Positions 40,817 to 51,670 of a stretch of 64,000 bases of DNA are shown piece by piece. This stretch comes from Globodera rostochiensis (Eukaryota > Nematoda > Chromadorea > Rhabditida > Heteroderidae), in assembly GCA_018350325.1 (NCBI GenBank), contig JAEVLN010000025.1, positions 909,799 to 973,798 on the forward strand. The letters run 5' to 3'. The stretch's first letter is position 1. Each line of letters opens with the position of its first letter. Below the pieces are notes generated by a model, which saw only the letters and a program-made list of their open reading frames with translations, was not told the origin of the DNA and ran no database searches. The position numbers and the translations under genes are program-made.

Positions 40817-41640
40817 ATGAATGTAATTATAATAAATCTTCTCCTACTAATAAGCCCCTTCATAAAAGAGGCAAATGCCCTGAAAGTATTGTTTGTGCAG
40901 CAACACTACTTGGGCTTCAGCAGTCACTTCGGTTTTATTTTGCATTTGGCAAAATGTTTAGCAGAAGATGATGGCCATGAAGTGGCAATTGCTATAATTA
41001 CTCTATAAACATTTTAAATTTAATTTTTGTTTAGCATATGCTAATTCCGATAAGGGAAGAGAATTATAAGCTCGCTGATAAAAATGAAGAAGTTCAGCTG
41101 AATGTGCGATATTTCATTCCAAAAAGACCGATGCCTCCTTCATTGGTCTGTGTTAATGCTTCGTCAATAGAGCATGATAAAATATACTTTGGTAAAATTA
41201 AATTAAATTCATTTAAAAAAATACTTTATAAGAAATGCCAACAACTTTTTGTTAGAAATTTAGAAATCTTGATAAAATATACCTTGGTAAAATTAAATTT
41301 AAAAAAAAATTTTTAAGAAGTGCCAAAAACTTTTTGTTAGATTTTAGATTTTATAAAAATATACCTTAGTAAAATTAAATTAAATATTTTTCTAATTAAT
41401 TTACAATGAAATTAAAAATTGCCAATTAGACATTGCTAATGATTTGGAACTGATGGACGAATTGCGCTCTGAAAAATTTGATGTTGGAATAACGGAGGCA
41501 TTTATATTTGCCGGCTATTCATTGGCAATATTTCATTTGATGCAAATTCCCGCTACAATTGTCACTCAAGCAATCAATGGCACCTTTTCACCTGTATTTA
41601 CTCGGAGTTTTAAGCAAAATAAAGACGGGGATGCATGCTG
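40817..41640 (+). pseudogene. Partial UDP-glucuronosyltransferase gene (N-terminal exons)
   Basis: Exon 1 (40817-40981) encodes a signal peptide (IIINLLLLISPFIKEANA) and the start of a UGT N-terminal domain (LKVLFVQQHYLGFSSHFGF, GHE). Exon 2 is 41035-41191 and exon 3 41430-41640 (LRSEKFDVGITEAF, then an AGYSLAIFHLMQIPATIV stretch). The phases fit (0, then 1). The first intron uses GTGGCA as donor, which is weak. A GTAAGA donor follows exon 3, but the next expected exon, including the UDP-sugar-binding half with the UGT signature, is not found; a CGAGAATCTCG repeat starts at about 41715. Nematode UGTs are about 500 residues, so roughly a third remains. UGTs conjugate lipophilic compounds in the ER membrane. 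Likely a truncated copy. Confidence 0.7.
41186..41380 (+). repeat. Tandem repeat carrying copies of a splice donor
   Basis: ATACTTTGGTAAAATTAAAT and near copies occur at about 41185, 41277 and 41359, with an 80-95 base period including AAGNGCCAACAACTTTTTGTTAGA. The first copy is the donor of UGT exon 2, so the intron was lengthened by duplication. Confidence 0.55.
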
Positions 41641-41714
41641 GTAAGATATTTTATTTGCCACAAAAGAAATTCTTTTAGAATGCCGGATCCCAGCCGGTTT
41701 TGTCTGAATTAGAG

Positions 41715-41905
41715 CCCGGACTTGAGGACCGAGCGAGAATCTCGTATCTCGAAGATCTCGAAAAAATTCATCAATCGAGGATCTCAAAAAAAAATGTCGT
41801 CGATGATTTACCGAGATTTTGATTGAGAATCTCGAAAAATCTTAAATGAGCTAAAATTTGTTTCGATCGAGATCGATTGAGAATCTCGGTCGGTCCGTGC
41901 TCTAT
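41715..41905. repeat. CGAGAATCTCG palindromic repeat
   Basis: Repeated GAGAATCTCG, GATCGAGATCGATTGAG and related words, the same family as 12720-12860. It lies where the next UGT exon would be expected. Confidence 0.5.
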
Positions 41906-42036
41906 AGTCTGAATTCGCGGCACCCAGAATTCCCGGCTCTCCACATATTATTTCCATTTAAAGCTTGAAACAAAACAACGCCAGCGGCATTACCGTAGCA
42001 TAAGCTCAAAATTTAGATTACATAGGCCTTCCAACA

Positions 42037-42360
42037 ATGAACTTTCGGGCATCTGGAGAAGACCGTCTCGAGCTGCTCAATTTCAAATCGCGCGAAGTGC
42101 GGGAAGAGCAACTGAAGTTGAGAAGGGAAACAGTTTGGCAACATTGTGTGTACAAACGATGGAGTTAATCAACGACTTCATAAATCTAGTAAATATAAAA
42201 ATAACTTTGTTTATTCTTAAAACAAAAAAGCTTTTGCTCATTTCAGTCATTTTTAAGGACGTGGACTATCAAAAATTGGCTGAGGATGGGATTGATGAAA
42301 AGGTGTTAAAATAATAAATAAGTCAATAAAAAATAATTGTAATTATTTTTTAGATCAGAG
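42037..42360 (+). other. Possible small exons, unrecognised
   Basis: A 43-codon frame from 42037 (MNFRASGEDRLELLNFKSRE) with natural-looking codons is followed by a segment between TTTCAG near 42246 and AAGGTG near 42300 reading FKDVDYQKLAEDGIDEK. I could not join them in a consistent frame. They may be exons of a small gene or remnants. Confidence 0.25.
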
Positions 42361-42399
42361 GAAAACTTCTTACGTTTAGAAAATAGATATTTTACAGAT

Positions 42400-44520
42400 T
42401 TTGCCGAGCCGGATTGGAGAAGGTGCGCGGATTGGCGGGTGCGAAGGCTCCGTGCTTACTATGATTGCTGGGCACGGGAAGGGGGATGCTCGGTGTCCAT
42501 GGCGATGGGTGTATCCACCGAACGGTTATTGGACAAGTGGAGGTGTGACAAAACGGCCGTTACATAAACTTTGGGGGCTCTTTTGAGCAAATGGGAACGA
42601 GAGGGGCCATCTATAAAAAAGGACTTATCAAAATTGTACCGACGGTGGTGGAAATTTGTCAGGAGGAGAAGGATTCCCAAGCAGGTCAAGACGACGGGAA
42701 GGCAGATGGGGAAGGGTTTCGGTTCCTTCGTTTCCATGGAGGACGAAGGGAGGGGTGGTTGTCGTGGTATGCTGACTTGTCGAGCAACGGTGCCGAGGGT
42801 GGTGATGAGGAGATGGTTGAAGAAAAAGAGGGCGACTCGGGCCAACACGATGGGCATGGCGAGGATAAATGTCAGTAAGGGAAAAATGTCCAACGGAATG
42901 GTTCGGGGCAATGGTCCTCCGTTTGGGCCGCGTGGTAGTGGTGGCCATTTCGAAAAAAAACAAATTGCCTATTTTGGTAAATTTAATTGATTTTTTCTTG
43001 CAACAATATGCGTTTGCCATGGACTTAAAGCGTTAAGATGGGCAAATAGGAAAACAGAAAAGAGGTCGATGATTGGGGTGACAGAAAATATAGCCTTGTA
43101 TTTGTAATAAGCATTTGCCTTTTGTTCCTTTTCTTAGACTTGCTCCCTGTAATCGGAATGTTAATCTTTATTTTTGCCCCCACCAACCCTCTTTTCCTAT
43201 ACAATGCTTATTGTTGATGCTGAAATAAATTTATAAAACAAATCGAACTAAGACCCTGAAAAGGTGTAAAATCAAAATTCTTTTTTGATTCTCCGTTAGA
43301 TCTGTAGGCAATGTGAAATGAGGATAAGAAAGATGAGAAGAGCTAGAAGGGTTAGAGTAGCCAATATTAGAAAAGGCCGTAGATTCTCGAGATTCAGCTC
43401 TCGCAGGTAGTCAACTCAAAGGAAGACCGGCTGCCGAGAACCCCAGAAAAATGAAAGAGAGAGAGAAAGAGAGAGATTTAAAAAAATTTAAATGCACCTT
43501 TGTTCGTTGAGTCTGTTGCTTCAGCGCTGAATGCAATGGCGCCGTGCTCCATAATTCCACCGATGCCGAGTTTGACCATCACTGAAAAACAAATAAAAAT
43601 TTGATTGAAAAAATTAAGCACAAGTTGTTGAAAAAACGGGTGCTTACGTTGTTGAAAAAGCGGATGCTTTTCCAACTTAACCAAGATATGTTGCGCAACT
43701 GTGGTTGCGTCGTTTCTTTTTGCTTTCTTGCTGTTGGATGTCGTTGTTGATCTGGTCGTCGTCCACCCCAATCAATTCAGCCACCCCGCAAATTCCCCCC
43801 CCCCCTTCATCGATTTTGGGATGCATTGAAGATGTTGGTACAGCACCAGCCATCGTCGCGTTGGTTGTTGTTTGTGGTGGTTCAACAGCAGGATCAACAG
43901 CATAAGCTAATTTTTGTTTCGACGCGGCGCGGCTGGCTCGTGCGCGTCCTCTGTTCTCCATTTCCATTGGAATTGGCGATTGCGGACTCGTTCTTCTCTG
44001 AATATAAAAAAAATTAAATTAAATCCCTTTTTCGTTGCAAACTTGGTTTTGAACGCCTCCGGCCCCAGCACCACGCCCCTGAAGACACTCACGAGAAATG
44101 CAACCCGGCGCGTTGCAGTTGGAGCACGCCTTAAACCTTGAATGACGTTAGGTCCAAACGTTAATAAATCAATTAAAAATAATAGCGTCATTTCAAAATC
44201 AAAATTGTTAATGGTAGAAGTTACTAACCAATACGCGAACCACTATCACCACCACCGCTACCCAGATGGTGATAATGATGTGCGAAACCATTGCAGTTGG
44301 AACAGACTGACAAGTTCCGGCTTTTAGTTTTTTTCGGAGATGAACCACCTAAAATAAAATTTAAACTCAATTTTTTACCCTACTTTTAAGTTTTAGAGGC
44401 TGCCAGAAATTTTTAATGTAAATGCCTACCGTCATTTTTGACAATTCCTCCTGTGACGACGCCATTTCAAAGCCGGAATAAACGAAAAATTTTAAGAACT
44501 TTTGTCCTGTAAAATAAAAA
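42400..44520 (-). other. Possible multi-exon host gene region, not resolved
   Basis: Several minus-strand open segments are bounded by good splice signals. 44465-44430 (MASSQEELSKMT) is followed by GTAGGC. A segment ends near 44225 at GTTAGT. 44136-44043 follows TTCAAG. A segment starts at about 44000 after ATATTCAG and runs to GTTAAG near 43680 through a C10 run at 43797. 43580-43490 follows TTTTTCAG. One reading gives a C-terminal hydrophobic anchor (IIITIWVAVVVIVV), another a pair of CSNCN motifs. No single frame fits all joins. A 150-codon minus frame at 42911-42459 has two hydrophobic segments. Composition is richer in G+C than the surroundings, favouring real coding. No family recognised. 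Confidence 0.3.
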
Positions 44521-44539
44521 TTATTATAAATAATATTTT

Positions 44540-44800
44540 TATAATTGTGGGGGGGGGGGGAAGACGATCAATGAATGCTGAAATGAATGGATTGTAAAGC
44601 ATTGCCTTATACTTACCCAAATTGCCCCAATCCCATTTTCTATTCCATTGGTCATGTTTGAAGTGAGTGACCTCTCCTCCTCCTCACCACAGAGAGATTT
44701 GGCGCGTCCTATTCCCAATCAATGCCATCCCCATTCGTTTTCCATCCTCCCTTCCCCCTATTTTCAGCCATAAAAATCCCAGGGGACATCTCTAAACGCC
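44540..44800. other. Intergenic, no gene seen
   Basis: It contains a G12 run (44549-44560) and a CT-rich stretch. Nothing coding is supported. Confidence 0.3.
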
Positions 44801-44814
44801 TAATACAATATTAG

Positions 44815-45044
44815 TGAGAAAATATTATTGATTCGGTTAAGTAAATAATATTTATTAAGAATATAATTTTTGTGTATGCATGCCCTTTACAATTGTGAGC
44901 TGTCATTTATTACTTTCAATCATTTTTTTTCAAAGCTGAATAATTTTATTAAATTATAAAATTTGTGAAATATTTATTATTCTTTTTTAAGAATTTTTTG
45001 AAAAATTTTTTAAACATAATTGGAGGTTTTTTTGCCCAAATAAA
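44815..45044 (+). promoter_or_regulatory. SRH upstream block
   Basis: GTGAGCTGTCATTTATTACT followed by TTCAATC (about 44896-44922) lies about 125 bases before the ATG, followed by the TTTATTAAATT run and the TTTGCCCAAATAAAATG start context. Confidence 0.45.
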
Positions 45045-45972
45045 ATGGAAAAGTTTCGGTTTTTCATTTTGTTGGCATTTTATGCAACAAATTCACTGGA
45101 CAAAGCCGAATCCGTACAATTGGAGGAATTGGAGGAATTGCCACTCCAAACATTTGACGAATTATTCGTAGATGAATGGTGGGACAAAGATGAAGCCGAA
45201 GGATTGAAAACGCCGGCGCCAACAAATTTTGGACAAAATGTCCATCACCAAATTGACCGGCAGAACACCCAAATTGGACAAATTGAACCCAATTCAACTG
45301 ATCAGAATCCTACTCTCACAGAGTCTGATCACTCTGATTATGCCAAAAATGGTGAAGATCAAAACGAAATTACTTCAAACGCTGAAGATGAGCGAAAACG
45401 TAAAATTGTCGACGAATTCCACGCAATGAAAGACGGTTTTAAGCAAAAAGGAAAATATTCAACAAAAGAATGGGACCAAATTGATCAGAATATTGCTAAA
45501 CATCTAAAAGTCAGTCGTTCAAAAATATATAAATGGAAAAAAAAATTTGGCCTAAATCAAAAAATGCATAACTTAGGGAAGAAAAAAATGGATCGAAAAA
45601 ATTTGGTTGAGAAATTTGATCAGATGAAAGCCGAGTTAAATCGAGACGGATTCAAAAACTCTTATTATCAAGAAATTGATAAAACTGTCGCAAAGGAGTT
45701 GGGCCTCAGTCTTAGAACAATTTTCAATTGGAAACGTGAACTTGGCCAAACCGGTGTGTATTTTTACCTAAATTTATTAATTTCTTTATATTAATTAAAA
45801 TTCTTTTACAGAACCAAGTAAATACCTTCACAGCGAACAAACGGAATTGATGAAACGTTATTATGAAATTAAGGGTACAAATCCTAAAATTAGCGACAAG
45901 GAAATTGCCAAAATGTTGAAAATTGGAAGAGTCACTTTGGTTAGATGGAAAAAGCAATTTGAACGACAGTAA
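45045..45972 (+). CDS. SRH family protein, stop at end of module 3
   Basis: Exon 1 is 45045-45753, the intron 45754-45811 (GTGTGT donor, 58 bp) and exon 2 45812-45972, giving 289 codons. The leader MEKFRFFILLAFYATN departs from the usual FWILIL core but is still hydrophobic. It is of the LEELEE acidic subgroup, with a single 11-residue repeat plus NPTLTESDHS. Modules end YKWKKKFGLN, TIFNWKRELGQT and TLVRWKKQFERQ. A CAA-to-TAA change stops the protein right after the third module, so the conserved tail (still visible to about 46060) is not translated. Confidence 0.72.
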
Positions 45973-46617
45973 TTTCATCCAAATTCTGTCGATGTTTGCA
46001 ATTCTGTGGAAGAGAATGTCGCGGCAAATGTTCAGGAACTTGAAAATTCCAATTAGTGGACCATTTGAATGAAAATTCAATGTTTAAAAACCCCCCAAAT
46101 CTATTTTCATTATATTTTTTCGGCTGTATCCGCACAAAGAATGCTTGTTTGTTTTCATAAACTTTTAAATTGATTACCCGCGAGTTTAAGCCCGACAAAC
46201 CACCGACCAACTGGAGTCGATTGGTATATGATTTGGGTCATTTAATAATTGGAATATTTATTATTCTTTAAAATTTAACAGAATTATGAAAGAAAATCGA
46301 AATCCCAAAATTTTTTTGGTCGGTATACCGAATCGGTAATACCGTACCGTGCCGAACACTAGTCCTGATTATAGATCGGATAAATCGGAGATTTTCAATT
46401 TCTCTGATCATGATCACTTTAAGACTGGGCGGGAGGGGGGGGGGGGGGTATCAAAACTTCAAAAAATGTTTGGCAAAACATCCTCGAAACGTGACTTGGA
46501 AGTTATCTGCTATGCCAATGGTCTCTCTACCAAAAAACAAAGCAGCAAATCAAATTGATCAATCTGTGGAGAGTGAATGATGGAATAATTTGAGAAAAAA
46601 GGGATCATTGGCAAATG
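45973..46617. other. Intergenic, no gene seen
   Basis: SRH-like 3' sequence fades out by about 46070. A G14 run sits at 46435-46448, and a GGTATACCGAATCGGTAATACC palindromic patch near 46320. No supported gene. Confidence 0.3.
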
Positions 46618-46625
46618 GTATCCAC

Positions 46626-47153
46626 TAGGGATGTTCAAGACTTGAAATTTACCGAGACCCGAGAGTCGAGACCGAGAAATGACACCGAGACTCGAGACCG
46701 AGATCGAGACCCAAAAAAACCCCAAGAACTTTCTAGGTTCGAGACCCGAGACCGAGACTTTTTTGAAATTTTTTGTTTGCAAGCCACTAAAAATTTTTTA
46801 TTTTAAAAAAAGGTTCAATTTAGGAGTGTATTTTCGGTGGTTTTAATGCATTTTTTACGAAATTTTCAAAAAATGCAAAATTTCAGTCAGAGAATAGAAC
46901 TCATGAAAAATAAATCACGAGCCAGAATTTTCAACTGATCCATACGACACTGCTGACTGCAGTTGTTTTGCAAAAGATATATATCATTAAAGATTTTTTA
47001 AAATTGATTTGTCATTATGCATTTTTTTAATTTTTTAAGCTCAGACTCTGTAATGAATTCCACCAAATAAACCAATCTTTACCAGTGCAAAAAAGTCTCG
47101 TTTTCCGAGACTAAAAGCTCGAGAGTCGAGACCGAGACTCTCGAACATTCCTA
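46626..47153. mobile_element. hAT-like non-autonomous element
   Basis: Inverted ends TAGGGATGTTCAAG and its complement form (CTCGAACATTCCTA) enclose 528 bases. The 8-base flanks are GTATCCAC (46618-46625) and GTGTCCGC (47154-47161), six of eight matching, consistent with an ageing target duplication. Subterminal GAGACCGAGACTCGAGACC words lie at both ends. No transposase. Confidence 0.7.
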
Positions 47154-47539
47154 GTGTCCGCGAAAAGAAAAACAAAACGACAAAATCGGACCAGTCCTAA
47201 CAGGGTAACCACCTCAAAACCCAAAAAGCAGGATTTGCAGGAAAATAAATCCCCTATCCTTTATATTCAAATAAATTGCTTTCATATAACCATATTCAGG
47301 CAAATTCTAAGCTCACTAATCAATCAAAAAATACACCCTAAAAATCGCTTTTTCCTTTCCCTTAAAATTTTCTCCAAAAATTGATTGTATTCTCCTAAGA
47401 TCGACTTTTATTGGGCAAAAAACACTTTTTAAAATTTAAGAAAATTTTTGTGAGAAATTTCACAAAATAACTATTTTTTATTTTGGCTATTCTTAATCGA
47501 TCGTTATTTTGTAAAATGATGATTATTTGAGGACAAATA

Positions 47540-47904
47540 TTTATGAGATAAGCAAGAATATTGATTTGGTCCCGGTTCAAAAGCCTTAGGCAATATTATT
47601 AAAGAATATGATTTATATGCCTACCCATTCAATTGTGGGCTATCATTTATTACTTTCAATAATTTTTTTGTCAAAGCTAAATAATATTTATTAATATTTA
47701 AAAATTTGTGAATATTTATTATTCATCCTTTTACCCGCCCGTCAGCTCTTCTCCCGAGGTCTCTTCGAATAATTTAAGAAAATTTGAGAGAAATTTTTAA
47801 CACAAAAATGAAAATTTGTATATCGAATTTTCCGTTTAAATTATAACATTAATTGGAATTTCATATAAAAGCCCCTTAATTTAGAGATTATTTGCCCAAA
47901 TAAA
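47540..47904 (+). promoter_or_regulatory. SRH upstream block
   Basis: It contains the distal motif AATATTGATTTGGTCCCGGT (about 47560), GGGCTATCATTTATTACTTT (about 47637-47657, 245 bases before the ATG) and the CCCAAATAAAATG context. A 45-base insertion-like segment with GC-rich bases (47727-47770) lies between the block and the start. Confidence 0.45.
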
Positions 47905-48855
47905 ATGGACGAGTTTTGGAAATTAATTTTGGTGTTATTCTTCGTAACAAATTCACTCGACAAAGCCGAATCCGTTAAAGTAAAATTGGAGGAAACGCCA
48001 CTCAAAACATTTGATGAAATATTCGGAGAAGGCTGGTGGGACAAAGGTGAAGCCGAAGATTTGAAAACGCCGGCACCAACAAACTTTGGACAAAATGTCC
48101 ATCACCAAATCGACCGGCAGAACACCCAAATTGGACAAATTGAACCCAATTCAACTGATCAGAATCCTCCTCTCACAGAGTCTGATCACTCTAATAATGC
48201 CAATTCAAGCAAAAATATTGCTGAAAATGAGCAAAAACGTAAAATTGTTGACAAATTCCACGCAATAAAAGACAAATTTAAGCAAAAAGGAAAATATTCA
48301 AAAAAAGAATGGAATCAAATTGATCAGAAAATTGCTAAACATTTACAAGTCAATCGCACAAAAATATATGAATGGAAAAAAGAATTTGGCTTAAATCGAA
48401 TAAATCCAAAAAATGAGCAAAAAAATTTAGTAGAGAAATTTGATCAAATGAAAGCCGAGTTAACGCGGGCCGGATTCAAAAATTCTTATAATCACGAAAT
48501 TGATGAAACTGTCGCGAAAGAGTTGGGCCTCACTTTTAGAACAATTTCTAATTGGAAACGTAAACTTGGCAAATCCTGTGAGTATTTCGAAATTATTTAT
48601 TTATATTTAAATTTTTTTTCAGCACCAAAATACTCTCACAGCGAACAAAAGGAATTAATGAAACGTTATTATGAAATTATGGACCAAAATCCTAAAATTA
48701 GTGACAAGAATTTTGTTAAAATGTTGAAAATTGGAACAAACACTTTGCGTAGATGGAAAAAGCAAGGCTTGAAAATTTTAATTTTACTAATCTCATCGAT
48801 ATCGTTATTTACATGTATGTATTATTCGGTTGCTTGGCAACCGCAAAAAATTTGA
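47905..48855 (+). CDS. SRH family protein with hydrophobic C-terminus; intron in frame
   Basis: Exon 1 is 47905-48577, the intron 48578-48622 (45 bp, GTGAGT...TTTTCAG) and exon 2 48623-48855, giving 301 codons. The intron is a multiple of three without stops, so the unspliced reading is also open (316 codons). The leader MDEFWKLILVLFFVTN is interrupted by a Lys. One 11-residue repeat. Modules end YEWKKEFGLN, TISNWKRKLGKS and TLRRWKKQ. After KKQ the usual tail is replaced by about 30 new residues containing a strong hydrophobic stretch (ILILLISSISLF), a possible membrane anchor. The switch coincides with loss of similarity in the DNA. Confidence 0.7.
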   Translation: MDEFWKLILVLFFVTNSLDKAESVKVKLEETPLKTFDEIFGEGWWDKGEAEDLKTPAPTNFGQNVHHQIDRQNTQIGQIEPNSTDQNPPLTESDHSNNANSSKNIAENEQKRKIVDKFHAIKDKFKQKGKYSKKEWNQIDQKIAKHLQVNRTKIYEWKKEFGLNRINPKNEQKNLVEKFDQMKAELTRAGFKNSYNHEIDETVAKELGLTFRTISNWKRKLGKSCEYFEIIYLYLNFFSAPKYSHSEQKELMKRYYEIMDQNPKISDKNFVKMLKIGTNTLRRWKKQGLKILILLISSISLFTCMYYSVAWQPQKI

Positions 48856-49039
48856 AGAAAATTGCTAACAAAGTATAAATTGGTAAATTTTAGCGAATTC
48901 AAAGATTTTATGGCTTTGCAAAATCAATTTAGGGGAAACTAAAAAAATGTGTTTTAAAATACGTCACGCGATTCACAGGGGAGTGGGAGGGTGGGGGTGA
49001 GAACACACACTTTTTTGAGACTTTTCTAATCTCAAAACT

Positions 49040-50137
49040 TTAGCTTATAATTAGGGTTAGCGGTTGAGCATTTGAGCAGGCATTCTCTTCTACAGAATGT
49101 CCATCAACAGACTTTGAATGCAATTGCTGTTGTTTAAATTGCCTTTTCCATCTATACAAAGTGTTTGCTCCAATTTTCAACCTTTTGGCAATGTCCCTAA
49201 CACTCATTTTAGGATTTTGGTTCTTAATTTCATAATACCGTTTTATCAATTCCTTTTGCTCGCTGTCGGAGTGTTTATGTTTTTGTTCTGTTAAATGATT
49301 TTAATTAATATAAATAAATAATAAAATTGGGCTCAAAATACTCACTGGTTTGGCCAAGTTTTCGTTTCCACCTGGAAATTGTTCTATCACTTAGTCCCAA
49401 TTCTTTTGCGACAGTTTCATCAATTTGATTGGGATAAAAGTTTTTGATTCCGACCCGCTTTAATTCGGCTTTCATTTGATCAAATTTCTCTACCAAATTT
49501 TTTTGCTCTTTTTTGTCTTTTTTGTGCTTATGCCAAATTCTTTTTTCCATTTATATATTTTTAGGCGACTGACTTTTAAATGTTTAACAATTTTTTGATC
49601 AATTTGATTCCATTCTTTTGATGAATATTTACCTTTTTGCCTAAATTCGTCTTTAATTGAGTGGAATTTGTCAATTCGTTTTCGCGAATCTTCAGCAATA
49701 GTTTTGTTTGAAATCATTTCGTTTTGTTCTTTACTATTTTTGGCATTATCAGAGTGATCAGACTCTGTGAGAGGAGGATGATCAGTTGAATTGGGTTCAA
49801 TTTGTCCAAGCTGATCTGAATTAGGTTCAATTTGTCCAAGCTGATCAGTTGAATTAGGTTCAATTTGTCCAGAGTGATCAGACTCTGTGAGAGGAGGATT
49901 CTGATCAGTTGAATTGGGTTCAATTTGTCCAAGTTGGGTGTTCTGTCCATCGATTTGGTGAAGGGAATTTTGTTCTAGCGTTAATTTATTCCATTCTTCG
50001 GCTTTATCATTGTCCCACCATCCTTCTCCGAATATTTCATCAAATATTTTTTCAGGCTTTTCATCCAATTTTACGGATTTGGCTTTGTCGAGTGAATTTG
50101 TTGCAAAAAATAAAACCGAAATTAAAATCCAAAACAT
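49040..50137 (-). pseudogene. SRH copy with one 1-base frameshift
   Basis: The start is at 50137 (MFWILISVLFFATN), with EEWNKLTLEQNSLHQIDGQN box, four 11-residue repeats and two NPPLTESDHS-type units, and module 1 (YKWKKEFGIS). One A is missing from an A-rich run (minus sense AAAAAGAGC) near 49510 compared with the other copies. Downstream, module 2 (TISRWKRKLGQT), the intron (49345-49288, 58 bp) and exon 2 (49287-49040) are intact. The last residues of the tail are replaced. Apart from that base the gene is complete, so polymorphism or a base-calling error in a homopolymer is possible. Confidence 0.7.
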
Positions 50138-51315
50138 TTATCTCTAGTTAATTACGATCTATATTAATATTTTTTAAATGAAATGAAATAAAAATTGTGG
50201 ATTTTTAAAAATGCAAATTTAAAATTCTTTGGAGTCACTCGGAAAATCAATTGAGACCATCATTTTCCAATTTCTTTCAACACTAAAATTATTGATCACA
50301 ATTAGAGGAAATGGTGACAATTTCCGGTCGCTTCTATTAGAGACCGGATGCTCAGATGCCAGGAATAACATCCAATTTTGCCAAAACACTTCTCCTAGTG
50401 CCAACAATTACTCTGATGTTTGTCGTCGGGTAGTGAAAAAAAGTCTCGGTCTCGAGTCTCGACTCGAGAAATTTCTCGGGTTTTTGGTTCTCGATCTCGA
50501 CTCTCGAGTCTTGGTAAATTTTGGGTCTCGTGTTTATTAACAACTCCAAAAATTCAAAACTGACCAACATAAAAAACTCTAAACGATAATTATACGTCAA
50601 AATTATTGACTAAACAGACTTTTGTTATAAAACAGTGATTAACAGGGCTGGTACTTTTATGTAAGAAAATTGGAAAATCAGTTACTTATAGGTGAGAAAA
50701 AATGCCAAAATAGGTACCAAATAGGTACAAAAACCGTGAAATAGTACAAAAATAGGTAAGTAAAAATTTTTTACCGAAAATGTTTAAACACCAAAAAAAG
50801 CGATTATAATAAAAGCATATTTTAGGGTTTTGAGCATATTTCGAGCATATTTTGGCATTTTTGACCGAAATTGGGGCAAATAGACCTAAAAATCATTGAT
50901 TTCTGTCTGTTTAAAAAAATAATTCATTCATATTTAACGATGGCCTTTTAGTCATTTTCGAATAAATCCATAAAAAAATAAACTCGTATAAAAATAGGAA
51001 ACAAAAGGTCTTAAATTTAAAAAGACAGCTAACTATATTTAACATTTTATTGATTAAAGTTCTCTTTACGATGCAAATTCTTCAAAACTAATGCCACAGA
51101 TTAAAATTTGCTGCGCAGATAACATTTAGAGACCGGCTGATCAGAGAAGTTGCCAGGGCTAGCATCCAATTTTACTCTCACCCGTTTCCTAGTGCCAACA
51201 ATTTTGCAGCAAGCTTTCGGGCATTTTTTTTCTCGCCGGTATAAAAGCTACAGCGACCGATTACCTATTAAAATGCTCTATTGAGATTGGAGAATTGCAT
51301 ATAAAAAAACCTCTC
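50138..51315. other. Intergenic, dispersed repeats
   Basis: It includes a GAGTCTCGACTCGAG patch (50440-50530) and a copy (50820-51000) of the TTTTGGCATTTTTGACC / CATTGATTTCTGNCTGTTT repeat also seen at 54100-54240 and inside the element at 61547-62166. No gene. Confidence 0.35.
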
Positions 51316-51670
51316 CTTTTTCCATTTATATATTTTTGAGCGATTGACTTTAAATGTTTAGCAATTTTATCCTTAATTTGATTCCATTCTTTTGTTGAAT
51401 ATTTTCCTTTTTGCTTAAATTCGTTTCTAACATAATGATATAATTTTGTTCTGTTCTTTACTATTTTTGGCATTATTAGAGTGATCAGACTCTGTGAAAG
51501 GAGGATTCTGATCAGTTGAATTGGGTTCAATTTGTCCAAGTTGGGTGTTCTGCCCATCGATTTGGTGATGGATATTTTGTCCAAAGTTTGTTGGCGCCGG
51601 CTTTTTCAAATCTTCGGCTTCATCTTTATCCCACCATTCATCTCCGAATATTTCATTAAATGTTTTGAGT
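51316..51670 (-). pseudogene. SRH fragment: acidic region to module 1
   Basis: On the minus strand it reads the acidic region (FGDEWWDKDEAEDLKK), FGQNIHHQIDGQNTQ, one repeat, NPPFTESDHS and a frameshifted module 1. The leader side is cut at 51670 by an AACCGAAACCGAAAACCGG repeat. Confidence 0.6.
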
